Source of the DNA: Flintibacter faecis
GTDB lineage: Bacteria; Bacillota; Clostridia; Oscillospirales; Oscillospiraceae
NCBI RefSeq assembly: GCF_014287875.1
Contig: NZ_JACOPN010000001.1
Location: forward strand, 124,001 to 188,000
DNA: 64,000 bases
Direction of reading: 5' to 3'
Positions 54,461 through 63,016 of the stretch are shown here, piece after piece. Numbering within the stretch: position 1 is the first letter of the stretch; every line of letters starts with the position of its first letter. The translations under genes and the position numbers were made by a program. The notes beneath the pieces are model-generated. The model made no database searches. It saw only the letters and a list, made by a program, of their open reading frames with translations, and was not told the origin of the DNA.

Positions 54461-55330
54461 ATGCCAAGCGGGATCATCGTCATTGACAAGCCCTCTGACT
54501 GGACCAGCATGGACGTGTGCGCCAAGCTGCGGGGCCGGTTTCACGAGAAGCGGGTGGGCCATGCGGGGACATTGGACCCCATGGCCACCGGAGTTCTGCC
54601 CGTCTTTCTGGGTCGAGCCACCCGGGCCGTCACCTTTGCCAGCGAATCCGAAAAGGAATATCAGTTCGGCTTAAAACTAGGTGTTGTCACCAACACCCAG
54701 GATATCACCGGCCAGGTGGTGGAGCAGACCCCCTTCACCGGCTCAGTGGAGGATCTGCTGTCCGTCCTGCCCCGGTTCCGGGGGGACATCCGGCAGGTGC
54801 CCCCTATGTACTCCGCCATCAAGATCAACGGACAGAAGCTCTATGACCTGGCCCGGAAGGGCCGGGAGGTGGAGCGTGCCCCCCGCCCGGTGACCATCCA
54901 CGCTCTGGAGCTGGAGGACCGGCTGGAGCCGGACGAATTTCTGCTGCGGGTGCGCTGCTCCAAGGGGACCTATGTGCGCACCCTGTGCCACGACATCGGC
55001 GCCGCCCTGGGCTGCGGCGGCTGCATGAGCAGTCTGCGCCGGACCATGGCCGCCGGGTTCACCCTGGCCCACAGCGTCACCCTGGACACCGTCCTCCAAG
55101 CCCAGGACCCTGCCGCCCTTCTGCTGCCGGTGGATACCTATTTTTCCGGCTATCCCGACCTGGTGGCAGACCCGGAGCAGGAGAAGCGCATCCGCAACGG
55201 CGCAGCCCTGCCCATGCCGACCTTGGCCGACGGGCGCTATCGGGTCTACAGTCAGGACGGAACTTTTCTGGCGCTGAGTCAGGGGGAGAACGGCATCCTG
55301 ACCACGGTAAAAAGCTTTTACGAGGTCTGA
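54461..55330 (+). CDS. truB: tRNA pseudouridine(55) synthase
   Basis: The 289-residue enzyme makes pseudouridine 55 in the T loop of tRNAs. The catalytic Asp is in GHAGTLDPMATGVLPV (about 36-51). Other blocks are VPPMYSAIKINGQKLYDLARKG and RCSKGTYVRTLCHDIG, and a PUA-like C-terminus. Normal length. AAAAGGAGAGG precedes the ATG. Confidence 0.96.
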   Translation: MPSGIIVIDKPSDWTSMDVCAKLRGRFHEKRVGHAGTLDPMATGVLPVFLGRATRAVTFASESEKEYQFGLKLGVVTNTQDITGQVVEQTPFTGSVEDLLSVLPRFRGDIRQVPPMYSAIKINGQKLYDLARKGREVERAPRPVTIHALELEDRLEPDEFLLRVRCSKGTYVRTLCHDIGAALGCGGCMSSLRRTMAAGFTLAHSVTLDTVLQAQDPAALLLPVDTYFSGYPDLVADPEQEKRIRNGAALPMPTLADGRYRVYSQDGTFLALSQGENGILTTVKSFYEV

Positions 55331-55369
55331 GCATCGCTACTTCTCGCAATATAAAGGAGAGAAATTACT

Positions 55370-56275
55370 TTGAGTACACCGAAACGTGTTATTGCTCTGG
55401 GTTTTTTTGACGGAGTACACAAGGGTCACGGGGCCCTGCTCCGCACGGTGGCCCAGGCGGCCGACCGGCTGGGGTCCATGCCCTGCGCCTTCACTTTTGA
55501 CCGCAGCCCCACCGCCGCCATCACCGGCCAGACCATCCCCCTGCTCAGCTCGGTGGAGGACCGGGTGTGGCTGATGCGCCGATATTACGGCATCGAAGAG
55601 GTCATCGTGGCCCCCTTTGATGGGATGCAGAAGATGGACTGGCAGGACTTTGTGTCGGAATATCTGCAAAAGGAGCTGGGCTGTGTCCATGTGGTGGCCG
55701 GACACGACTTCCACTTTGGCTACATGGGCAAGGGCAACCCCCAGCGCCTGCAGGAGAAGTGCCGGGAGCTGGGCATGGGCTGCGACATCATCCAGAAGGT
55801 GGAGCAGGACGGCATCACCATCTCCTCCACCTACATCCGCACCCTCATCGCCCAGGGGGAGATGGAGCGGGCCAACCAGTTTTTGGGTCACCCCCACACC
55901 CTGACCAACCGGGTGGCCCACGGGAAGAAGATCGGCACCACCACCCTGGGCTTTCCCACGGTGAACCTGCTTATCCCCCAGGGGGTCATCGTCCCCGCCT
56001 ATGGGGTATACGCCACCCGGGTGTGGTTCGATGGGCAGTGCCGCTGCGCTGTGACCAACGTGGGGGTGCGCCCCACGGTGGAGGACAACGACGGCCATGT
56101 CACCGTGGAGGGCTTTATCCTGGATTTTGACGGCGACCTGTATGGCCACGAGATCCGCATGGAGTTTTACAAATATCTCCGGCCGGAGCAGAAGTTCGCC
56201 TCTATGCAGGCCCTGGCCGATGAGATCCGCCATAACGCCCAGCAGACCCGGGACTATTTCCGCCAGCTGACCTGA
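55370..56275 (+). CDS. ribF: Bifunctional riboflavin kinase/FAD synthetase
   Basis: The 301-residue enzyme makes FMN from riboflavin and FAD from FMN. The N-terminal nucleotidyltransferase domain has GFFDGVHKGH (9-18) and STYIRTLI; the C-terminal kinase domain begins at GRVAHGKKIG-type sequence and has TTTLGFPTVNLL with YGVYATRVWF. A TTG start at 55370 is preceded by AAAGGAGAG. It closes the operon and supplies the flavin used by the Rnf proteins here. Confidence 0.94.
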   Translation: MSTPKRVIALGFFDGVHKGHGALLRTVAQAADRLGSMPCAFTFDRSPTAAITGQTIPLLSSVEDRVWLMRRYYGIEEVIVAPFDGMQKMDWQDFVSEYLQKELGCVHVVAGHDFHFGYMGKGNPQRLQEKCRELGMGCDIIQKVEQDGITISSTYIRTLIAQGEMERANQFLGHPHTLTNRVAHGKKIGTTTLGFPTVNLLIPQGVIVPAYGVYATRVWFDGQCRCAVTNVGVRPTVEDNDGHVTVEGFILDFDGDLYGHEIRMEFYKYLRPEQKFASMQALADEIRHNAQQTRDYFRQLT

Positions 56276-56342
56276 TCCTGCCGCTTTCCGCCCGCCGCCC
56301 GCCCCGGTCCCTGGGGCCTGAGTTTCAGGAGGACGAGATACC

Positions 56343-57707
56343 ATGACCACCCACATGCCCCTGCACCAGCACGACCGCTACCGCAGGATGCTCCGCTATT
56401 TCTGGCTGTTTGCCGCCCTCCAGCTGCTGGCCGCCTTTCTGCTGGACAGCCCGGGAAACATCCTGCGGGGTCTGCGCACCATCGTGTACACCGAGGACGC
56501 CCTGATCACCGACTATATCGCCGTGGCCGGACCGGGGGCCGCCCTGTGCAATGCCGCTCTGGTTACGGCTATTACCCTGTGTCTGCTCTATTTCTCCAAC
56601 GAGACCTTTAACGGCACCACCCAGCTGGAGGTGGGGCTGATGTCCGGTTTTGCCCTGTTCGGCAAAAACTTTGTGAACATCTGGCCCATTCTGGCCGGGT
56701 CCTATCTCTATGCCCGCTTCCGGCGGGAGCCCTTGGGCAGCTATATCCACATCGGTCTGCTGTCCACCGCCCTATCCCCCTTGGTCAGCTACATCGCCCT
56801 GGACAACGGCTGGGGCAACCTGTATTCCGCTGTGATCGTGGGCGTACTCATCGGCTTTATCATGCCCCCCCTGTCCAGCTATACCTACCGCATCCAAAAC
56901 GGCATGAACCTGTATAACGCCGGTTTTGCCTGCGGCCTGGTGGCCATGATCCTGGTGCCCCTGATGAGCTCTATGGGGGCCGACCCCACCGTCCACTATA
57001 ACTGGGCCACGGGGTATAACCGGCTGTTTGCCGGGATGCTGTCTGTCCTGTGCCTGGTGCTGATCTTCTGCGGGCTGTTCTGCTGCCGCAAGCCGGTGTG
57101 GGCCGCCTGGGCGGGCTACCGCCGTCTGCTGCTCACCAGCGGCCGGTCCCCCAGCGACTTTCTGCGTATGTTCGGTCCCGCTCCGGTGCTCATCAACACG
57201 GGGGTAAACGGGCTCATCGGCATGGTCTTTGTCCTGGGCGGCGGCGGCGACTTAAACGGACCCACCATCGGCGGCATCCTGACCATTATGGGCTTTTCCG
57301 CCTTCGGCAAGCATGCGGCCAATATCATCCCGGTGATGGCCGGGGTGTTTCTGGGGGGACTGGTGATGCACTGGTCCCTCGACGACCCATCGGTGCAGCT
57401 GGCCTGCCTGTTCTGCACCACCCTGGCCCCCATCTCCGGCTATTTCGGCTGGCCCTACGGCCTGCTGGCCGGGTTTCTCCACTCCTCCGTGGTGCTGTAT
57501 ACCAGCTCCCCGGTGGCGGGGATGAACCTATATAACAACGGCTTCTCCGGTGGCCTTATCGCCATCGTCCTCTATCCCCTGATCATCGACGTGGCCCAGC
57601 ACCGCAAGCCCGTGCTCCAGGACCGGGACTATTTTCAGCCCATGGCCCACGACGAGCCCATCGTCCCCCCGGCCCCCCATGCCATCTCCGAGGAGGAGAG
57701 CCGCTGA
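56343..57707 (+). CDS. DUF1576 integral membrane protein
   Basis: The 454-residue protein has about 12 membrane helices in two similar halves. Each half has a glycine-rich re-entrant-like motif: FALFGKNFVNIWPILAGSYL in the first and FSAFGKHAANIIPVMAGVFL in the second; MNLYNAGFACGL and MNLYNNGFSGGL are also repeated. This internal duplication is typical of DUF1576. Function unknown; the design suggests a transporter. CAGGAGGA stands before the ATG. Confidence 0.85.
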   Translation: MTTHMPLHQHDRYRRMLRYFWLFAALQLLAAFLLDSPGNILRGLRTIVYTEDALITDYIAVAGPGAALCNAALVTAITLCLLYFSNETFNGTTQLEVGLMSGFALFGKNFVNIWPILAGSYLYARFRREPLGSYIHIGLLSTALSPLVSYIALDNGWGNLYSAVIVGVLIGFIMPPLSSYTYRIQNGMNLYNAGFACGLVAMILVPLMSSMGADPTVHYNWATGYNRLFAGMLSVLCLVLIFCGLFCCRKPVWAAWAGYRRLLLTSGRSPSDFLRMFGPAPVLINTGVNGLIGMVFVLGGGGDLNGPTIGGILTIMGFSAFGKHAANIIPVMAGVFLGGLVMHWSLDDPSVQLACLFCTTLAPISGYFGWPYGLLAGFLHSSVVLYTSSPVAGMNLYNNGFSGGLIAIVLYPLIIDVAQHRKPVLQDRDYFQPMAHDEPIVPPAPHAISEEESR

Positions 57708-57713
57708 ACACGA

Positions 57714-57757
57714 AAAAACGCCGGATGCAGTTTTTGAACTCTGCATCCGGCGTTTTT
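57714..57757. terminator. Bidirectional terminator between DUF1576 and sugar kinase genes
   Basis: A perfect 17-bp stem (57714-57730 with 57741-57757) with A5 and T5 ends, serving both convergent genes. Confidence 0.93.
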
Positions 57758-57772
57758 GTTGTCTCTTGATTT

Positions 57773-58738
57773 TCAGCCCCGGGCCATATGATCCCGGACC
57801 TCCTCCGGGGTGGGCATGACGCACAGCGCCCCCTTCCGGGTGGTGACCAGAGAGGCGGCGGCGTTGGCGAAGGTGAGCAGCTCCCGCAGCCGCTCCTCGT
57901 TCAGGCCGTCCAGGCCGTATTTCAATACGAAGTGCAATGCGCAGCCGCCGAAGGTGTCCCCCGCTCCGGTGGTCTCGATGGTCTTTTCCGTGAGCTTGGG
58001 GGGTGCAAACACCGTCTGTCCCCGGTAAAAGGCCTTGCTGCCCCCGGGGCCCATGGTGGCCAGCACCAGGGGGATGGGGCGGCGCCGAAGCAGCTTATTT
58101 ACCCCTGCGTCGATGTCCGTCTCCCCGGTCGTAAACGCAAGCTCGTTGTCGGATATCTTCAGCACGTCGCACTGGGACAGGCCGAAGTCGATCTCCGCCC
58201 GCGCCCGGTCCAGGCTGTCCCACAGGGGCGGGCGCAGGTTTGGGTCAAAGGAGATGAGACAGCCATGGGCCTTGGCATATTTCAGGGCGGCCCGGGTGGC
58301 GCTGCGGGCCGGCTCCCCGGTGGAGGACAGGGTGCCGAAGTGAAATATCTTCGAGGCGGCAATTTTATCAAAGTCCACCTCGTCCTCCCGCAGCATCAGG
58401 TCGGCCCCGGGCTTGCGATAGAAGGAGAAGTCCCGCTCCCCTCCGGGCTGGGTGTGGACAAAGGCCAGGGTGGTGGGGATCTCCTCATCCACCCGCAGGC
58501 CGGACACATCCACCCCCACGCCGGCCACCCGCTGCCGGAGCATATCCCCAAAGGCATCCCGGCCCACCTTACCCAAAAAGGCGGTGGAATGTCCCAGCCG
58601 GGTCAGCATGGCCAACAGGTTGCAGGGGGCCCCGCCGGGGTTGGCCTCCAGCAGAGGGTTGCCCTGGGGACTCAGGCCGCTCTCGGTAAAGTCGATGAGC
58701 AGCTCCCCCAGGGCGGTCACGTCGATGGTTCGTTCCAT
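57773..58738 (-). CDS. PfkB-family carbohydrate kinase, fructokinase-like
   Basis: The 321-residue kinase has the PfkB signatures: the N-terminal GGAPCNLLAMLTRLG and the C-terminal TGAGDTFGGCALHFV with catalytic Asp. The opening VTALGELLIDFTESG and FYRKPGADLMLRE match bacterial fructokinases. It would phosphorylate fructose for glycolysis. No sugar transporter gene is adjacent. GGAGAAG precedes the ATG. Confidence 0.9.
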   Translation of the reverse strand: MERTIDVTALGELLIDFTESGLSPQGNPLLEANPGGAPCNLLAMLTRLGHSTAFLGKVGRDAFGDMLRQRVAGVGVDVSGLRVDEEIPTTLAFVHTQPGGERDFSFYRKPGADLMLREDEVDFDKIAASKIFHFGTLSSTGEPARSATRAALKYAKAHGCLISFDPNLRPPLWDSLDRARAEIDFGLSQCDVLKISDNELAFTTGETDIDAGVNKLLRRRPIPLVLATMGPGGSKAFYRGQTVFAPPKLTEKTIETTGAGDTFGGCALHFVLKYGLDGLNEERLRELLTFANAAASLVTTRKGALCVMPTPEEVRDHMARG

Positions 58739-58946
58739 ATTACTTCTCCTTGTACGTCGGCAGCGTCACCACAGGGCAAGGGGCCGCAGCTCGGTCTGAG
58801 TTCTGTGTCGATGGATCATCTAATATCCTATCACACGGGGCTGTTCATTACAATGCTCAGAAAAATACCCGTAATGAAAACGGTGGGCAAACCGGCTTTA
58901 TCGGTCTGAAATGGGACAGTTCCAACGTTCTGCATCCCACTTTCTA

Positions 58947-58975
58947 TTGTAAAGCAGCGACCATTATGCTATTCT
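58947..58975 (+). promoter_or_regulatory. Candidate promoter of the MgtC gene
   Basis: TTGTAA (58947-58952), 17 bases, TATTCT (58970-58975), 65 bases before the start. The rest of 58739-59040 is the divergent gap with the kinase gene; no other gene was seen. Confidence 0.6.
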
Positions 58976-59040
58976 GAGTTTAGAAAGATACCCATTCAAG
59001 CCCGTTTTAAATATGCGCAGCAGGAAGGAGGCCGGGGCAT

Positions 59041-59733
59041 ATGACATCTTTGACCGTGACAATCGAGCTGGAGTGCTTTCTTCGTATTCTGATGGCCAGC
59101 CTGTGCGGCTGCATGATCGGCTATGAGCGCACCCGCCGCCTGAAGGAGGCCGGGGTACGCACCCACTGCGTGGTGGCCTGCGGGGCCGCTTTGATGATGG
59201 TCGTCTCCAAATACGGCTTTTCCGACATCATCCAAAACGGGGTCTATCTTTACGGCTCCGACGGGGTGGATGCCTCCCGCATCGCCGCCCAGGTGGTCAC
59301 GGGGGTGGGCTTTCTGGGTGCCGGGGTCATCTTCCGCACCGGCACCTCCGTCAAGGGGCTGACCACCGCCGCCGGCATCTGGGCCACCTCCGCCGTGGGT
59401 CTGGCCTTTGGGGCGGGGCTCTACCTCATCGGCTGGCTGACCACCATCTTCATTGTGGCCATCCAGTTCCTGATGCACCGGCTGAACATCGGGGCAGATG
59501 CCTATACCAGCCAGGACATCTCCCTGCAGTTTCATGACTGCCCCCAGGTGCGGGAGCAGCTGTTCGCCATGCTGGAAGAGCGGGGAGCCCTGATCTCCGG
59601 CTGCTCCACCAAACGGCTGGACAACGGGGACATGAGCTATCACCTGTGCATCCATATCCGCCGCCCCATCCAGGCTGTGGAGCTCCAGGCCATGATGGAC
59701 TCCTATCCCCAGATCACCGCGTTTTCTGTTTGA
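59041..59733 (+). CDS. MgtC/SapB family membrane protein
   Basis: The 230-residue protein has the MgtC N-terminal membrane domain of about five helices (RILMASLCGCMIGYER, RTHCVVACGAALMMV, VVTGVGFLGAGVIFR, VKGLTTAAGIWATSAVG) and a C-terminal ACT-like cytoplasmic domain of about 80 residues. The family is involved in magnesium limitation and phosphate balance, and some members influence ATP synthase. It lies upstream of the potassium uptake genes; the role in ion balance is inference. Confidence 0.9.
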   Translation: MTSLTVTIELECFLRILMASLCGCMIGYERTRRLKEAGVRTHCVVACGAALMMVVSKYGFSDIIQNGVYLYGSDGVDASRIAAQVVTGVGFLGAGVIFRTGTSVKGLTTAAGIWATSAVGLAFGAGLYLIGWLTTIFIVAIQFLMHRLNIGADAYTSQDISLQFHDCPQVREQLFAMLEERGALISGCSTKRLDNGDMSYHLCIHIRRPIQAVELQAMMDSYPQITAFSV

Positions 59734-59739
59734 TTTTTC

Positions 59740-59790
59740 AATACCAGCTGTACAACTTTCTTCCTTTCGTACAGCTGGTATTTATTTTTT
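59740..59790 (+). terminator. Intrinsic terminator of the MgtC gene
   Basis: A 14-bp stem AATACCAGCTGTAC/GTACAGCTGGTATT (59740-59753, 59769-59782) followed by TATTTTTT. Confidence 0.9.
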
Positions 59791-59810
59791 CTCCGTCCAC
59801 ATACTGCCGC

Positions 59811-59839
59811 TTGACCTTTGTCCCCATTTATACTATAAT
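59811..59839 (+). promoter_or_regulatory. Sigma-A promoter of trkA-trkH
   Basis: TTGACC (59811-59816), 17 bases, perfect TATAAT (59834-59839). Confidence 0.9.
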
Positions 59840-59845
59840 GTGTGA

Positions 59846-59984
59846 ACAGTTTCTTCTATCAGTTTCCGGCATCCCCCGCATGTCCCTTTGGTCTGCGGCA
59901 GCGGACCGGTCATTGCCCTGCCCAACCTCTTCTTGGGCAGGGTTTTTTCCCGGAAACTCTTTGAACGTAAGAAAGGATGCGCTT
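59846..59984 (+). promoter_or_regulatory. trkA leader with internal terminator and long-range pairing
   Basis: Between promoter and gene is an intrinsic terminator, stem CCCTGCCCAA/TTGGGCAGGG (59916-59925, 59933-59942) plus T6. Upstream, AGTTTCCGG (59861-59869) is exactly complementary to CCGGAAACT (59950-59958) after the T run, and further short pairings (CCGCA/TGCGG, GGTC/GACC) lie within. This is the layout of a riboswitch or attenuator. It does not match T-box or M-box cores I know; c-di-AMP control is possible only by analogy with other potassium genes. Confidence 0.65.
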
Positions 59985-61370
59985 ATGAAGATCATCATCG
60001 CGGGCAGCGGCAAGGTGGGCTTTACCCTGGCCGAGCAGCTGGTGCGGGAATCTCACGACGTAACTATTGTAGATTTAAAGGAGGCCGCCCTGCGCCGGGC
60101 CGCCGACATGCTGGACATTATGGCGGTACAGGGCAACGGCGTGTCCGCCAATGTGCTGCGGGAGGCCGGGGCGGACAGTGCCGACCTGGTGGTGGCCACC
60201 ACCAATTCCGACGAGGTGAACATGGTCTGCTCCCTGGTAGCCAAAAATCTGGGGGCAAAATATACCATCGCCCGCATCCGCAACCCGGAGTATAACAGCA
60301 CCCTGGCCGAGCTGCGCAAGGACCTGAAGATCGACATGGTGATCAACCCCGAGCGGGCCACCGCCCTGGAGATCTCCCGCCTGCTCCGCTTTCCCTCCGC
60401 CGCCAATATCGAGTCCTTCTGCCGCGGCCGGGTGGAGCTGATGGGCTTTCGCCTTCAGGAGGGGGACTTTCTGGTGGGCTCCCCCCTGCACACCCTGTCC
60501 AGCGGGGTCAAGCGGCTGTCCCTGCTGTTCTGCGCCGTAGAGCGGGAGGGCCGGGTGCTCATCCCCAACGGCTCCTTTGTGCCCCAGGTGGGGGACAAGC
60601 TCTATCTGGTGGGCCAGCCGGACAGTCTGGACAAGTTCTTCCGCCTGCTGGGCCGCTATGCTCCCAAGATCCGCCGGGTGTTCCTGGTGGGGGGCGGCAA
60701 GATCTCCAGCTATCTCATGTCCCTGCTGGAGAACACGGGCATTCAGGTGAAGGTGGTGGAGCGTCGGGAGGACCGGTGTCGGGCTCTCCAGCTCCAGCAC
60801 CCTAAGGCCACCGTCCTCTGCGGCGACGGCACCGACCAGGAGCTGCTGGAATCGGAGAATCTGTCCGCCTGCGATGCCTTTGTGGCCCTTACCGACCAGG
60901 ACGAGGACAACATCATCATCTCCCTCTATGCCAGGCAGATGGGCCTTTCCAAGATCATCGCCAAGTGCAACCGGCTCAACTATGCGGGCATCGTCCACTC
61001 CGTGGGGCTGGAGAGCGTTTTGTCCCCCAAGTTCATCACCGCCTCCCACATGCTGCGGCTGGTGCGGGGGCTGACCAACTCCCAGGGCAGCGTGATGAAC
61101 GCCCTCTACCGCATCGCCGACGGCGGGGCGGAGGCCATGGAGTTTACCGTCAGCCCCAACACCCGGAACCTGGGCGTGGCCCTGAAGGATCTGCGGCTCA
61201 AGCCCAACATCCTCATCGCCGTGCTGGTGCGGGAGCAGGAGATCATCATTCCCGAGGGCTCCACCGCCATGCAGGCCGGGGACCGGGTCATCGTCATCTC
61301 TAAGGACAGCGGCATCCGGGATCTAAACGACATCTATCGGGACGAGGGCCCCGTGGGGGGCGCGCAATGA
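59985..61370 (+). CDS. trkA: Trk potassium uptake regulatory subunit TrkA
   Basis: The 461-residue cytoplasmic protein forms the gating ring of Trk. It has two RCK units: the first Rossmann domain starts IIIAGSGKVGFTLAEQL and the second at VGGGKISSYLMSLLE (about residue 232), each followed by a TrkA-C ligand domain. Both bind nucleotide (NAD or ATP). The ATG at 59985 has GAAAGGA upstream; longer in-frame readings reach into the leader without a start signal. It overlaps trkH (ATGA). Confidence 0.94.
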   Translation: MKIIIAGSGKVGFTLAEQLVRESHDVTIVDLKEAALRRAADMLDIMAVQGNGVSANVLREAGADSADLVVATTNSDEVNMVCSLVAKNLGAKYTIARIRNPEYNSTLAELRKDLKIDMVINPERATALEISRLLRFPSAANIESFCRGRVELMGFRLQEGDFLVGSPLHTLSSGVKRLSLLFCAVEREGRVLIPNGSFVPQVGDKLYLVGQPDSLDKFFRLLGRYAPKIRRVFLVGGGKISSYLMSLLENTGIQVKVVERREDRCRALQLQHPKATVLCGDGTDQELLESENLSACDAFVALTDQDEDNIIISLYARQMGLSKIIAKCNRLNYAGIVHSVGLESVLSPKFITASHMLRLVRGLTNSQGSVMNALYRIADGGAEAMEFTVSPNTRNLGVALKDLRLKPNILIAVLVREQEIIIPEGSTAMQAGDRVIVISKDSGIRDLNDIYRDEGPVGGAQ

Positions 61371-62803
61371 ACGTAAAGCTGGTTTTCAAGGTCCTGGGCC
61401 ATATCCTGCGCATCGAGTCCGTCTTTCTGCTTCTGCCGGCAATGGTGGCCCTGGTCTATGGGGAGAGCCCCCTGCCCTTTCTCGTCACCGCCCTGCTCCT
61501 GCTTTGTGTGGGCCAGGGGCTGTGCCGGTTAAAGACCAGCCCCCACTTTTTCACCCGGGAGGGCTTTGTGGCCGTGGGCCTGATCTGGTTTGCCACCTGC
61601 CTGTTCGGGGCCCTGCCCTTCTGGCTCAGCGGCAGCTTCCCCTCCTTTGTGGACTGCGTGTTTGAATCGGCCTCCGGCTTCACCACCACCGGGGCCTCCA
61701 TCCTCACAAATATCGAGGCCATGCCCAGGGGCGTGCTGTTCTGGCGCTCCTTCACCCACTGGCTGGGGGGCATGGGCGTGCTGGTCCTTGCCACCGCCGT
61801 GCTGCCCTCCATGGGCATCCGCCCCCACTATCTCACCCAGGCGGAGACCCCCGGCCCCGTCTTTTCCAAGCTGGTGCCCAAGCAGTCCACCACCTCTAAG
61901 ATCCTCTACAGCATCTACTTCGGCCTTACCGTGGTGGAGACGGTGCTGCTGAAGATCGCCGGCATGCCCTGGTACGATGCGGTCATCCACGCCCTGTCCT
62001 CCGCCGGCACCGGCGGCTTCTCCAACCGGAACGCCAGCGTGGGGGCCTATGGCAGCGTGGCCATCGACCTTATTATTACCGTGTTCATTCTGCTCTTCTC
62101 GGTGAACTTCGCCGTGTATTTTCTGCTGCTCACCCGCAAGTTCCGGGATATTCTGGCCAGCGACGAGCTGCGCTTTTTCCTGACGGTGGTGGCCGGGTCC
62201 ACCCTGCTCATTGCCTGGAACATCCGGGGGCTGTACTCCTCCTTTGCCCAAGCTCTGCGCTATGCCGTGTTCCAGGTGGCCTCCATCATCTCCACCACCG
62301 GCTTTGCCACGGCGGACTTTACCCTGTGGCCCCAGCTGTCCCATCTCATCCTGATCCTGATCATGTTCTGCGGGGCCTGCGCCGGGTCCACCGGCGGCGG
62401 CATGAAGTGCTCCCGTATTCTGATCCTGGGCCGCTCTCTCCGGCGGGAGATCCACCGCATTGTCCACCCCCGCTCGGTGGAGGTGGTCACTCTGGACGGC
62501 AAGGTGGTGGAGGAGGAGACCATCCACTCGGCCCTCACCTTTGTAGGGAGCTATTTTCTGGTCATTCTGGCCGGGGCCCTGGTCATCTCCCTGGACAACT
62601 TCTCTTTCTCCGTCTCTTTTTCCGCCGCCCTCACCTGTGTGAGCAACGTGGGACCCGGGCTGGAGCTCATCGGCCCGGCGGGGAACTTCTCCATCTTCTC
62701 CCCCCTGTCCAAGCTGGTCATGTCCCTGTGCATGATCGTGGGACGGCTGGAGATCCTGCCCGTGCTGGTCTTGTTCAGCCGTAGCACCTGGCGGAAGGAC
62801 TGA
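61367..62803 (+). CDS. trkH: Trk/Ktr potassium channel subunit TrkH
   Basis: The 478-residue membrane protein has four helix-pore-helix repeats with filter-like sequences (ASGFTTTGAS, SAGTGGFSN, ISTTGFATAD, CVSNVGPGLE). These line the potassium path, each with a conserved Gly. Together with TrkA it makes the low-affinity uptake system. Translation is coupled by the four-base overlap with trkA. Confidence 0.94.
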   Translation: MNVKLVFKVLGHILRIESVFLLLPAMVALVYGESPLPFLVTALLLLCVGQGLCRLKTSPHFFTREGFVAVGLIWFATCLFGALPFWLSGSFPSFVDCVFESASGFTTTGASILTNIEAMPRGVLFWRSFTHWLGGMGVLVLATAVLPSMGIRPHYLTQAETPGPVFSKLVPKQSTTSKILYSIYFGLTVVETVLLKIAGMPWYDAVIHALSSAGTGGFSNRNASVGAYGSVAIDLIITVFILLFSVNFAVYFLLLTRKFRDILASDELRFFLTVVAGSTLLIAWNIRGLYSSFAQALRYAVFQVASIISTTGFATADFTLWPQLSHLILILIMFCGACAGSTGGGMKCSRILILGRSLRREIHRIVHPRSVEVVTLDGKVVEEETIHSALTFVGSYFLVILAGALVISLDNFSFSVSFSAALTCVSNVGPGLELIGPAGNFSIFSPLSKLVMSLCMIVGRLEILPVLVLFSRSTWRKD

Positions 62804-62893
62804 AGTTCTTACTTGTGCGGCCTCCGTTCCACTCAAGAGAACACTTACAAAAATTTTAAAAGTATTAGTGTGCAAGTAGTTTAAAATGTTCAC

Positions 62894-62921
62894 TTGCATT
62901 TTGCGTGTTCTATGGTAAAAT
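62894..62921 (+). promoter_or_regulatory. Promoter of hppA
   Basis: TTGCAT (62894-62899), 16 bases, TAAAAT (62916-62921). Confidence 0.72.
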
Positions 62922-62935
62922 AACAACATAACATG

Positions 62936-62977
62936 GCGCTAGGGTCCTAGCGGCTTTTTTTAACCCCGGCCTAGCGC
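62936..62977 (+). promoter_or_regulatory. Attenuator-like leader of hppA
   Basis: CGCTAG/CTAGCG (62937-62942, 62947-62952) forms a small hairpin followed by GCTTTTTTT, a terminator shape. The same left arm GCGCTAGG (62936-62943) is also exactly complementary to CCTAGCGC (62970-62977) beyond the T run, so two exclusive pairings exist. Regulation by attenuation is inferred. Confidence 0.6.
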
Positions 62978-63016
62978 AGGAAAGAAACGAAAGAAGTAAA
63001 GAGGAGCGTGCAAGTT

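Noticed and set aside
59846..59984. T-box or magnesium M-box leader
   Set aside because: The T-box core and specifier structure and M-box conserved segments are not seen; the downstream gene is a potassium regulator.
59646..59984. N-terminal extension of TrkA by 113 codons
   Set aside because: It would run through the MgtC terminator and the trkA promoter and leader; the ATG at 59985 has a proper ribosome site and matches the RCK start.
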